Assembly (NCBI GenBank): GCA_965603395.1
Contig: CBFDCV010000001.1
Coordinates: 1 to 64,000, forward strand
Direction: 5' to 3'
Length of the DNA stretch: 64,000 bases
From: CAYSWS01 sp965603395
Lineage (GTDB): Bacteria; Patescibacteriota; WWE3; UBA101185; UBA10185
Every line of letters begins with the position of its first letter. Position 1 is the first letter of the stretch. The notes below the pieces were generated by a model. The model saw nothing but the letters and a program-made list of their open reading frames with translations. It ran no database searches and had not been told where the DNA came from. Shown in pieces: positions 35,546 through 43,136 of this stretch. The position numbers were made by a program, and so were the translations under genes.

Positions 35546-36556
35546 ATGTCTATAAAAATTGCTATAAATGGGTTTGGCCGAATTGGCCGTGCAGCTTATA
35601 AAATTGTGCAGGACCGCGACGATTTTGAAGTCGTTGCTGTCAATGATCTCACTAACCCTCAAACACTCCTCCATCTCTTAAAATATGATACTGCCTATGG
35701 TAAATATGAAAGGACATGCAGTATAGAGGAAGGGTTTTTGGTAACAGATGGAAAAAAATCTAAGTTTTTAAATCAAAAGGTGCCTGCTGAACTTCCCTGG
35801 TCCGAACTTGGCATTGACGTGGTTTTGGAATGCACCGGATTTTTCGTGAAAGATGGAGCTTCTAAAGCGCACCTGGAAGCCGGAGCCAAAAGTGTAGTAG
35901 TTTCTGCTCCCACCAAGGGTAGCGATGATATAAAAATATATTTAAAAGGGGTCAACGAAGACGCTTACCAGGGCGATAATGTAATTTCCAACGCCTCTTG
36001 TACTACCAACTGCATTGCACCCACTATTTCAGTTATTCATAAAGCCTTAGGTGTTAAAAAGGCCGGACTTACCACCATTCATGCTATAACCTCAACTCAA
36101 AAATTGGTAGATAGCCCCGATAAAGACTTAAGACGCGCCAGAGCCGCCGGCTACAATATGATACCTACTACCACCGGAGCGGCCATAGCCACTACTAAAG
36201 CTATGCCCGATCTAGAAGGCAAATTTGATGGCCTCGCTATTAGAGTTCCTATCTTGGTAGGCTCTCTGTCTGACATCACCATGCTGGTAGAAAAACCAAC
36301 CACCGTAGAGGAAATCAACCAGCTATACGTTAACGCCAAAGAGAGCCCTCTCTACAAAGGAATCTTGGAAACAACTACAGAACCTATCGTTTCAAGTGAT
36401 GTTGTTAAAACTCCTTACTCTGCCATTGTTGATCTAGGTATGACCAGAGTAATAGATGGTGATCTTGTGAAAGTTCTAGCTTGGTATGACAACGAGTGGG
36501 GCTACAGCCATAGACTAATCGATATGGCCGCAGTTTTAGCCTCCCAACTGACCTAA
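35546..36556 (+). CDS. gap: Glyceraldehyde-3-phosphate dehydrogenase
   Basis: A full-length 336-residue phosphorylating GAPDH. It has the NAD-binding INGFGRIGRAAYK, the catalytic Cys in SNASCTTNCIAP, the proton-shuttling His in TTIHAITSTQ and the substrate-binding RAARAAGYNMIPTTTGAA-like segment; the end reads WYDNEWGYSHR. It converts G3P to 1,3-bisphosphoglycerate. TACAAT ends 6 nt before the ATG (leaderless). It is followed by a ferredoxin, a truncated AOR-family protein and tpiA on the same strand. Confidence 0.97.
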   Translation: MSIKIAINGFGRIGRAAYKIVQDRDDFEVVAVNDLTNPQTLLHLLKYDTAYGKYERTCSIEEGFLVTDGKKSKFLNQKVPAELPWSELGIDVVLECTGFFVKDGASKAHLEAGAKSVVVSAPTKGSDDIKIYLKGVNEDAYQGDNVISNASCTTNCIAPTISVIHKALGVKKAGLTTIHAITSTQKLVDSPDKDLRRARAAGYNMIPTTTGAAIATTKAMPDLEGKFDGLAIRVPILVGSLSDITMLVEKPTTVEEINQLYVNAKESPLYKGILETTTEPIVSSDVVKTPYSAIVDLGMTRVIDGDLVKVLAWYDNEWGYSHRLIDMAAVLASQLT

Positions 36557-36601
36557 AAACTTCGTCCTAACCTGTGTTAACGTGATAAAATAGCTCCATC
36601 A

Positions 36602-36871
36602 ATGGCTAAAAATCTTAAAGTATCTTTTCCTCAAAAATGCATAGGATGTGAAGTTTGCGTCTTTGAAGCTCAAAGGCAGTTAAAAAAAGTTGGTTTAGAA
36701 GGCTCGCTGATTAGAATTTTTCGAAACAAAAAAGAAGACAAGGAATTTTTGGAGTACTCCATAGACATAGAACCCCGTTTGAATAAACTTGATATTGAAG
36801 CCATTAAAAATATGTGCCCAACGGAAGTGTTTGAAGTTGTGGAAGAAGAAAACGATGGACTTATCGAGTAA
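36602..36871 (+). CDS. Ferredoxin-like protein with one 4Fe-4S site
   Basis: The 89-residue protein has a CIGCEVC cluster (Cys13, 16, 19) near the N-terminus and a lone C72-P73 near the C-terminus, the pattern of a single 4Fe-4S ferredoxin with a long insertion between the third and fourth ligands. Between them it is charged (RNKKEDKEFLEYSIDIE). A TAAAAT box lies 10 nt before the ATG. The next gene begins 17 bp inside its 3' end, so the two are probably translated together and may interact. Confidence 0.8.
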   Translation: MAKNLKVSFPQKCIGCEVCVFEAQRQLKKVGLEGSLIRIFRNKKEDKEFLEYSIDIEPRLNKLDIEAIKNMCPTEVFEVVEEENDGLIE

Positions 36872-37697
36872 AAAAATACTTTTCATCAACCTGGGTGAAA
36901 AAACTTCGGAAGTTAAAACATTTCCTGATCTACATAAATACATTGGTGGCGTTGCGCTGGGCCTAAGACTATACGAACTGCATAAGGATCAGGATCCCGT
37001 AATCTTTTCCGTTGGTCCCCTAAATGGTATGTTTCCATACGTCTCAAAAACTTCCGTTGTATTCAACCTGGAGGGCGTCATGGAAGATATTTATTTTGGT
37101 GGTTACTTATCCACTAGAATAAAGTTCGCCGATATTGACTCCATAGTAATCTACGGAAAATCCGCTGAGCCTGTGATATTAGATCTTCACAACGATTCTG
37201 TTTCTTTCAAGTCCGCTGATACAGTTGCGGGATCCCTGGGTCTTCCCGGAAAAAGAAGTTTCTTATCATATCAAGAAAAAGCTATGGTTTTAGATGACTA
37301 TTTTACAGTACCTGATAACTTATTGAATAAAAAATTTGATAAAAATGGTTTAGCCGGTTTAACTGTTACAGGAACATGTACTTTTACACCGAAGGATCTG
37401 GACAAATATGAATCTCTCTACAAAGAATTGGTGGGTAAAACTTTAGATATTAGAGTTGAGAAAGGGTTTTTCCCGTCTTGCTCCGGCTGCCCTATGGGCT
37501 GTGCAAAGTCCAATGTGGGTGAAATTGGGGGAAATGTACTAGCACATAGCATGGTAGCATGTGAATTTGCCGAAGATATTTATACAGATGTGGGAACAGT
37601 CTTTTCGTGCTTAAATATATTAGGGTATGATTATACGCACGAAGATATTGAAAATCTTCCCGTACTTGTTCAAAATACTCTAAAAAGCTTGAGCTAA
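36855..37697 (+). CDS. Truncated aldehyde ferredoxin oxidoreductase (AOR)-family protein
   Basis: The 280-residue product looks like the first domain of tungsten-pterin AOR enzymes: YIGGVALGLRLY, DPVIFSVGPLNGM, IYFGGYLSTRIKFADIDSIV and IYGKSAEPVILDL match the AOR_N pattern. A Fe-S motif follows, Cys209-x2-Cys212-x3-Cys216 (CSGCPMGC), and then only about 65 more residues (CEFAEDIYTDVG ... LGYDYTHED). Normal AORs have about 600 residues and a fourth Cys far downstream; both are missing with no frameshift, since tpiA starts 1 nt later. I chose the ATG at 36855, which overlaps the ferredoxin by 17 bp, rather than the longer frame. Activity is uncertain; a partial enzyme or an electron-transfer module is possible. 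Confidence 0.75.
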   Translation: MDLSSKKILFINLGEKTSEVKTFPDLHKYIGGVALGLRLYELHKDQDPVIFSVGPLNGMFPYVSKTSVVFNLEGVMEDIYFGGYLSTRIKFADIDSIVIYGKSAEPVILDLHNDSVSFKSADTVAGSLGLPGKRSFLSYQEKAMVLDDYFTVPDNLLNKKFDKNGLAGLTVTGTCTFTPKDLDKYESLYKELVGKTLDIRVEKGFFPSCSGCPMGCAKSNVGEIGGNVLAHSMVACEFAEDIYTDVGTVFSCLNILGYDYTHEDIENLPVLVQNTLKSLS

Positions 37698-37698
37698 C

Positions 37699-38355
37699 AT
37701 GAAATATATTATTGCTAATTGGAAAATGAATATGAATCTGCACGAGATTGAGAAGTGGCTATCCCAATTTACCTCTTTGCTAGAAGGAAAAAGCTTTAAA
37801 AACAAAGTCGTGTTGGCTGCTTCTTTCCCCCACCTTAAGTATGTGTCTGATTTCTGCTCCTTACACAACATAACTTGCTCTGCTCAAGACATATCTTTTT
37901 ACGAAAAGGGGGCACATACCGGGGATGTTGGCGCCTTTCAACTTAGAGAAATATGCCAGTTTAGTATTGTCGGCCACAGCGAAAGAGAGGAATCAAAAAA
38001 CATGGTTAAGGAAAAACGCGGTGCTTGTATCAACCACAATATTACACCTATTGTATGCTTTACAAAAATAGAAGAATGGTCACAAAACATTGTAAAGGGA
38101 GCATTACTTGCCTGGGAAGATCCTGAAAACATTTCCAAAGGAGGTGTGTACAAAGAAAAGAATCCTTCTGATATTGAACAGTCTTATGACTATTTTATGC
38201 AGCAGTCGCCCCAAACACCAGTGATTTATGGGGGATCTGTGCATAGGCGAAATGCACCTCATTTAGCTAAAATCCCTAATGTGGGCGGTGTTTTGATTGG
38301 AAATGCAAGCCTAGACCCCCAACATTTCATGGATATAATTTCTGCCTTTGAGTAA
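37699..38355 (+). CDS. tpiA: Triosephosphate isomerase, short form
   Basis: The 218-residue protein interconverts DHAP and G3P. Key residues are Lys9 in NWKMN, His93 in VGHSERE and the catalytic Glu140 in AWEDPENISKGG, where the usual loop-6 sequence (PVWAIGTGK) is replaced by a shorter archaeal-like one. The phosphate-binding YGGSVHRRN and GVLIGNAS are present. It is about 30 residues shorter than E. coli TIM. It starts one base after the AOR-like stop and is immediately followed by the LCP gene. Confidence 0.92.
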   Translation: MKYIIANWKMNMNLHEIEKWLSQFTSLLEGKSFKNKVVLAASFPHLKYVSDFCSLHNITCSAQDISFYEKGAHTGDVGAFQLREICQFSIVGHSEREESKNMVKEKRGACINHNITPIVCFTKIEEWSQNIVKGALLAWEDPENISKGGVYKEKNPSDIEQSYDYFMQQSPQTPVIYGGSVHRRNAPHLAKIPNVGGVLIGNASLDPQHFMDIISAFE

Positions 38356-39432
38356 ATGACCTACATTGACGTTAAGATAAAAAAGAAAAAAGAAAAGAAG
38401 AAAAATCTATTGTGGTTAAAGATGTTGATAGCATTTTTGTTTCTCGGTTTGTTGATTGGCGGTGGTGTGGTTTTGGCAAAAAAGGGTGCTAAGTGGTTTG
38501 ACCCAATCTCAATTGTTGCCACTGTCTCTGCATCTAATTTAAAAGAAACTGATGGAAGAACCAACGTACTCATCTTGGGATCTGATAGAAGAGCTGCCGG
38601 TACTGTTGAATCTGAGCTTACCGACACTCTTCTTCTTATGTCCATCGGCAGAGTGGAGCATGACGTGGTATTAATCTCTCTTCCTAGAGATCTTTGGGTG
38701 GAAGATCCACGTGGTGCAAAATCAAAAATAAATGCTGTTTACACACTCAATAAAGAAGATGGTACCGACACTATTACCGGTGGTGATGCCTTGATGAATG
38801 TGGCTAAAGAGGTATTAGGTGTTTCTATCCACTATTATTCAGTTATAAATTTTGAACTTTTCAGAGAGATTATTGATATTTTAGGTGGTATAGATGTTGA
38901 AGTGGAAAGATCCTTCATAGATCACTACTATCCTGTGGAAGGTAAGGAAAATGCTCCCGAGAACGAGAGGTATGAAACTGTAGCTTTTGACAAGGGCGTA
39001 CAAACCATGAACGGGGAACGTGCATTAAAATATGTCCGGTCCAGAAAAGGCACCAATGGAGAAAACACCGACTTTGCCCGCTCCGAAAGACAACAGAGAG
39101 TTATTTCTGCCATAAAAAGCAAAGCTCTTTCGCTTGAAACTCTTGTCAATCCCATAAAAATAAAAGAGCTATACGAAATTTATTCCACCCAAATTGACAC
39201 TAACATCAACTTTAGTGATGTACAAAGTTTTTATCTTCTTTCTCAACAAATTGATTTTGACAGAGTTACATCCATTGTTTTAGACGACAGAAGCGCAGCG
39301 GATGAAGGTGGTTTGTTATATGCTCCCTCTGAAACAGAGTTGTACGGTGGTGCTTACGTCTTAATACCCAAGGTTGGTGATTTCTCACAACTACATGCCT
39401 ATGTACAAAGATATTTATTTGGCCAAAAATGA
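38356..39432 (+). CDS. LytR-CpsA-Psr (LCP) family protein
   Basis: The 358-residue protein has a very Lys-rich cytoplasmic start, one membrane helix (about residues 20-42) and an LCP domain: NVLILGSDRRA, DTLLLMSIGRVEHDVVLISLPRDLWV, and RALKYVRSRKG ... DFARSERQQRVISAIK. LCP enzymes attach polyprenyl-linked glycans or teichoic acids to peptidoglycan. Two visible residues of the active site are the Arg in LPRDLWV and the Arg pair in YVRSRKG. The start codon abuts the tpiA stop. The polymers made by the GT4/GT2/DPPR genes elsewhere in the window are candidate substrates. Confidence 0.9.
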   Translation: MTYIDVKIKKKKEKKKNLLWLKMLIAFLFLGLLIGGGVVLAKKGAKWFDPISIVATVSASNLKETDGRTNVLILGSDRRAAGTVESELTDTLLLMSIGRVEHDVVLISLPRDLWVEDPRGAKSKINAVYTLNKEDGTDTITGGDALMNVAKEVLGVSIHYYSVINFELFREIIDILGGIDVEVERSFIDHYYPVEGKENAPENERYETVAFDKGVQTMNGERALKYVRSRKGTNGENTDFARSERQQRVISAIKSKALSLETLVNPIKIKELYEIYSTQIDTNINFSDVQSFYLLSQQIDFDRVTSIVLDDRSAADEGGLLYAPSETELYGGAYVLIPKVGDFSQLHAYVQRYLFGQK

Positions 39433-40130
39433 TTTATTTAGTCCACGGTGATGATTATGCAAAATCCAGAATACTAGTTATTAACCAGCAAAAAAAACTA
39501 GCCATGGGATTAAAAGTTGAAAGGGACGTAGCAGACTTTTCTCCCAGAGAACTTTACGAAACCGCTTGTTCTTTTGACATTTTTGGTAATCCCCCTTTCA
39601 TTGTTCTCAATATACCTAACACTAAAGTGGCTGAGTCTGAAGAGTATATAAAAGTAATTAAAAAAATTCCTCATGAAACAGTTTTAATAATTTTATGTCA
39701 AAGAGAGCTGGGCCGTACCAACGCCTTTTACAAAAGCGCACCTAAGATCAAGGCTAAAGTTGCCCTAAATAACAAAGCTCAGACATCAAATATCTTTAAA
39801 TTTGTTGATAGCGTATTTTTTCAGAATAAAAATTCCTCTTATGAAGAATTAGAAAAACTGACCGATGAAGGTAACGATGCTTTCTATATACTTTCCATGC
39901 TGCTTTACGGCCTCAGAAACATAACTCATGCCAAGTTTAGTACAGTAGAGTTTGCCAAAAAAAGCAGTTTTGTGAGAGAAAAAGCTCTTATACAAGCTGA
40001 AAACTTTTCTCAACAAAACATTAGGGAGTTGTTCGATTTTATGTACGATGTGGACAAGAAACTTAAAACAGGCCTTATAAATCAGGAAATCGCTTTAGTG
40101 TACACTATAGAGAAAATACTAAGTATTTAA
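39429..40130 (+). CDS. holA: DNA polymerase III delta subunit-like protein
   Basis: The 233-residue protein opens IYLVHGDDYAKSRILV, the HolA-type start, and continues with FDIFGNPPFIVLNIP and the helical C-terminal part EKLTDEGNDAFYILSMLLYGLRNI that is typical of delta subunits. Delta is the wrench of the clamp loader. It is shorter than E. coli delta (343), consistent with CPR trimming. It overlaps the LCP gene by 4 bp. A related DnaX/HolB is not in this window. Confidence 0.75.
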   Translation: MIYLVHGDDYAKSRILVINQQKKLAMGLKVERDVADFSPRELYETACSFDIFGNPPFIVLNIPNTKVAESEEYIKVIKKIPHETVLIILCQRELGRTNAFYKSAPKIKAKVALNNKAQTSNIFKFVDSVFFQNKNSSYEELEKLTDEGNDAFYILSMLLYGLRNITHAKFSTVEFAKKSSFVREKALIQAENFSQQNIRELFDFMYDVDKKLKTGLINQEIALVYTIEKILSI

Positions 40131-40135
40131 AACTT

Positions 40136-40894
40136 ATGGAAAAAAAGGTTTACATAAAAGATGAAAGTTTCGATCCTATTTACAATGAGGTCAGTAAGGG
40201 CTTTTACGCTAAGACCAGGATGTTGCCTTCCTTGCTTTTCTTTTCCGGTATGTTCGTATTTGCTACCCAAGTTTTACTTCCAATATTAGTTTTTAAAACC
40301 CACGATGAATCCATTGAACTATTAGACAATAGTACTGTGTTGGGAAGAGCTGCCGGCTTTTATAACTTTCAGTTTGATGAGCTGGAAGAGCTTAGTCAAA
40401 AGGAAAATGTTTTTGAGAACACACAAGTATTAGGAACTTCAAATGAAAATGGTGCTACAAATGTACCCGATTATTTTTATCTCTCCATACCAAAATTAAA
40501 AATAAAGGATGCTTTAGTAGAAACTAACTCTGAGAGTTTAAATCCTTCTTCTGCCCTTGGTCACTATCCGGGAACCTCTCTTCCGGGAGAAAACGGAAAT
40601 GCCTTCATCTACGGACACTCTGTTCTCCCCTGGTTTTTTAACACCAATAACTATAAAACACTCTTCTCTACCTTGGGAAAGCTTGAGCCCGGTGATGAGT
40701 TCTACATCACATATAACAACAGATCGTATACCTACGTGGTAGAAACAACAGAGGAGCTCTCCCCTTCAGAAGTTAAGCCCTTAGATGAGATAAAACCAAA
40801 ATATCTGAATGAGTCCACTGTTGTTCTCATGACTTGCTCACCTCCGGGAACAAAGCTCAAAAGGTTACTTATAAATGGGATATTGGTGGATTAA
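40136..40894 (+). CDS. Sortase (class D/E-like)
   Basis: The 252-residue protein has an N-terminal membrane helix (about residues 31-53), a spacer, and a sortase domain. The catalytic residues are His161 in IYGHSVL, Cys234 in LMTCSPPGTKLKR and Arg243. The TLxTC motif is replaced by VVLMTCSPPG. Sortases link proteins with C-terminal LPxTG-like signals to peptidoglycan. The convergent gene overlapping its 3' end by 4 bp encodes a protein with a VPDTG motif plus a C-terminal helix, a likely substrate. Confidence 0.9.
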   Translation: MEKKVYIKDESFDPIYNEVSKGFYAKTRMLPSLLFFSGMFVFATQVLLPILVFKTHDESIELLDNSTVLGRAAGFYNFQFDELEELSQKENVFENTQVLGTSNENGATNVPDYFYLSIPKLKIKDALVETNSESLNPSSALGHYPGTSLPGENGNAFIYGHSVLPWFFNTNNYKTLFSTLGKLEPGDEFYITYNNRSYTYVVETTEELSPSEVKPLDEIKPKYLNESTVVLMTCSPPGTKLKRLLINGILVD

Positions 40895-41445
40895 TCAAGA
40901 TCGTCCAAAACGTCTTTTTCGAAGTTGTATAAAGCAATATTTCTTGGTCCTATAAACATTACGTATGCCGCAAACCCCAGTATTACCAAGGTAAGAACTA
41001 TGCCCATCGTCGGCCCTGAAATTCCTGTATCGGGAACTGTTGATTGCGCTGTTTCTGTGGCATCGCTTGTGCTTTCTGTAGCTACCATGGTAGCGGTGTC
41101 TGCTGTGTCCGAACCTGCTAGTACCTGTCTTTGAGGTATATTATCCATTTTTTGATTTGCCAATTCTTCAAACACACTGGCTTTCTCTTCCTCAACGCCC
41201 TCACTTACATCCACCGGTATTTCCTCCGCTCTAACATCAGCTTCCCCCAAAGTGGCTGTTTCTAAATCCTCGTCTAGGGAAACAGGCGCTTTGAGGCTGC
41301 TGCTGATTTCGTTTTTTTCAACATATGAGGTTTCTTCCTGTTCATTATTTATAATGTAATATATAGCACTAAAAACAATTAGCGATATCGCTAACGTTAG
41401 TATGAAAGTTTTAAATCCTTTTGTTGCTTGAGTTTTAGAATTCAT
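40891..41445 (-). CDS. Surface protein with VPDTG sortase-like signal
   Basis: The 184-residue protein has an N-terminal signal-anchor helix (about residues 12-32), an acidic Thr/Ser/Ala-rich middle, and VPDTG (137-141) followed by a hydrophobic helix (147-165). This layout matches a sortase sorting signal with Val in place of Leu, but the tail after the helix (GPRNIALYNFEKDVLDDLD) is acidic rather than basic. It is the last gene of a cluster with the PilN/PilO-like genes and overlaps the sortase gene tail to tail. Confidence 0.65.
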   Translation of the reverse strand: MNSKTQATKGFKTFILTLAISLIVFSAIYYIINNEQEETSYVEKNEISSSLKAPVSLDEDLETATLGEADVRAEEIPVDVSEGVEEEKASVFEELANQKMDNIPQRQVLAGSDTADTATMVATESTSDATETAQSTVPDTGISGPTMGIVLTLVILGFAAYVMFIGPRNIALYNFEKDVLDDLD

Positions 41446-41623
41446 AGGCAGGCTTAAATTCCTGTTTTAGAAATTCAAGATCCAAATCTTCCCCGGACAT
41501 TATCGCTTTTTCTAAAAATTGATAACTTACGTACCTCTCCTCCGAAAATGTCCTCGCACCAGCTCCTATCCATAATATAACAATTAACAATAAAATTAAC
41601 AATATAATAATAATTTTTCTCAT
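41435..41623 (-). CDS. Small single-pass membrane protein in PilN/PilO-like cluster
   Basis: The 62-residue product has an N-terminal hydrophobic helix (residues 3-22) followed by a soluble segment (FSEERYVSYQFLEKAIMSGE). No family is recognised. It begins 1 bp past the PilO-like gene and overlaps the VPDTG protein gene by 11 bp, so it is translated as part of that cluster. Confidence 0.6.
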   Translation of the reverse strand: MRKIIIILLILLLIVILWIGAGARTFSEERYVSYQFLEKAIMSGEDLDLEFLKQEFKPAYEF

Positions 41624-41624
41624 A

Positions 41625-42182
41625 CTATCTTTCTAGATAAAACGCCCGTAAAAAAATTTGTATATGAGCAGTGTCTCCCTCTAAACTATATGTGAATTTT
41701 CTCACAACGGAAAGTCTGTTTATATCCTCTATCGATCTGATGAAGGGGTGAATTTGAAAAGGCGGCCCTTGAAAGGTTGCTCTAAGCTCAACATAATCAT
41801 CTTCAGTATGTTGATTCTGCATTTTTTTCTGCTTAAGACCGTTTACGGCTGCGGCATTTACTAAACCTAGCATGTAGTCTTCAATTTTTCTCTCCTTCGG
41901 CACAGCAACCTCCAACATATTTAAATAAAATTTTGATTCGTTCAGCTTAACCCCCAACGTGTCTATGTTCTTACTCTTCATTTCCAGTTTTGCATTAAGT
42001 TCATTTAGTTCTGACAGTGTTAGTAATCTCCTCCTTGTTATCTTTACAAGTGAGTAAATACCAATTAGATCAAAAACTATAATAGTAAAGACTAAGAGAA
42101 ATGAGAAAATTATGCTCTGAAGCCTCTTATTTTCCAGATTTCTCCTGTAGGTATTCAGTTGTTTTCTCATTTGCTCATTCAT
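41625..42182 (-). CDS. PilO-like inner-membrane protein
   Basis: The 185-residue protein has a short basic cytoplasmic start, a membrane helix (about residues 22-44), a coiled coil (LSELNELNAKLEMKSKNID) and an alpha/beta ferredoxin-like C-terminal part (KKMQNQHTEDDYVELRATFQG, then HPFIRSIEDINRLSVVRKFT). This is the PilO layout: PilO with PilN forms the inner-membrane ring of type IV pilus machines. It overlaps the PilN-like gene by 4 bp. Assignment rests on layout and neighbourhood. Confidence 0.6.
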   Translation of the reverse strand: MNEQMRKQLNTYRRNLENKRLQSIIFSFLLVFTIIVFDLIGIYSLVKITRRRLLTLSELNELNAKLEMKSKNIDTLGVKLNESKFYLNMLEVAVPKERKIEDYMLGLVNAAAVNGLKQKKMQNQHTEDDYVELRATFQGPPFQIHPFIRSIEDINRLSVVRKFTYSLEGDTAHIQIFLRAFYLER

Positions 42183-42799
42183 TTCATTTGTACCTCTAAA
42201 CTTGCGTTATAACTTCTGTTTGAAGTGATGTACTCAACATAATTTATGGTAATACTGTCCACTTCTTCGCTTTCCAATAAACCAGCGATAAGACGTGCAT
42301 ACGAGGTTGCTCTACTAGCTTCTGCTAGCAACTCATAGGTTAGGTGGTCTCTTTCGTATATAAGCTCTTTTATAGTCACTGTGTCCTCTAATACACCTGC
42401 CACATGTTCAAGACTTTCTCCTACGTCCGGATTCTGCAGCTTTGTGTCCTTATAAAGCTTTGTCACCCTGGAAATAATTCTCACTTGATCTTCGATATGA
42501 GAATTTCTCTCGATTGCCTCTATATGAACATCTCTGATTTTTACACCACTTTCCAGTAAACTTTGCAGGAACACATTTACAGCAAAAAATATAACGTAGA
42601 TTACAGCTGTAACAATGGCTAACGTTTTTACAGACCTGGCAATTTTTGGCCCTGCCTTCATTATTAAACTTTTTGTTTCAATTGGGGATAAGAGATTAGG
42701 ACTAAGATTTCTTTCCAGAAACGTCTCCTGCTTTTTTTGTGGAGCTTTCTTTTTTAGAGGTATTTTTTCTTTTACCAAGGGCAGTAATTTTTTTAGCAT
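42179..42799 (-). CDS. PilN-like inner-membrane protein
   Basis: The 206-residue protein starts with a Lys-rich cytoplasmic segment, has one membrane helix (about residues 59-80), a coiled coil (IEAIERNSHIEDQVRIISRV) and a short C-terminal domain (YARLIAGLLESEEVDSITINY ... YNASLEVQM), the PilN layout. Its first about 32 codons overlap the 3' end of rpsT in another frame (98 bp), so a shorter start is possible, but there is no better ATG before residue 47, where part of the conserved cytoplasmic segment would be lost. Confidence 0.6.
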   Translation of the reverse strand: MLKKLLPLVKEKIPLKKKAPQKKQETFLERNLSPNLLSPIETKSLIMKAGPKIARSVKTLAIVTAVIYVIFFAVNVFLQSLLESGVKIRDVHIEAIERNSHIEDQVRIISRVTKLYKDTKLQNPDVGESLEHVAGVLEDTVTIKELIYERDHLTYELLAEASRATSYARLIAGLLESEEVDSITINYVEYITSNRSYNASLEVQMK

Positions 42800-43040
42800 A
42801 TCTTGATTTTAATCTGTTAGCTTTATTTTTGTGGATCACATTATTCTTGGCAGCCTTGTCCAAGACCTTCTGTAACGCCATAAGCTCTTTATTAAGTATA
42901 TCAGCATCAACCTGTTTATTCTCAATATTTTCCTTTAAGGACTTCACCGAATCCTTTACTTTGTTTTTCCAATATTTGTTAAATTGTCTCTTTCTCAAAG
43001 AAGATCTTACGGCTTTCTTTGCAGATTTAGTATTTGGCAT
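42702..43040 (-). CDS. rpsT: 30S ribosomal protein S20
   Basis: The 112-residue protein has the S20 start MPNTKSAKKAVRSSLRKRQFNK and the helical core ending KNKANRLKSRYAKKI. Compared with the 87-residue E. coli protein it carries a Lys/Ser-rich extension of about 25 residues (KRKNTSKKESSTKKAGDVSG) that overlaps the PilN-like gene. The ATG at 43040 is preferred over the frame start at 43061. TATTAT/TTATAC boxes lie 9-11 nt upstream. Confidence 0.93.
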   Translation of the reverse strand: MPNTKSAKKAVRSSLRKRQFNKYWKNKVKDSVKSLKENIENKQVDADILNKELMALQKVLDKAAKNNVIHKNKANRLKSRYAKKITALGKRKNTSKKESSTKKAGDVSGKKS

Positions 43041-43136
43041 AGACGTTGCGTATAATAACATAAGTTGATAATTTAGGAAAAGACTTTCTTTGTCCTAAAT
43101 TTTTTTGTGCTTATTGGGTAAAATGTAGTTAACAAT

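Noticed and set aside
36789..36854. 22-residue N-terminal extension of the AOR-like protein
   Set aside because: It overlaps most of the end of the ferredoxin gene and is unlike the family start; ATG 36855 fits.
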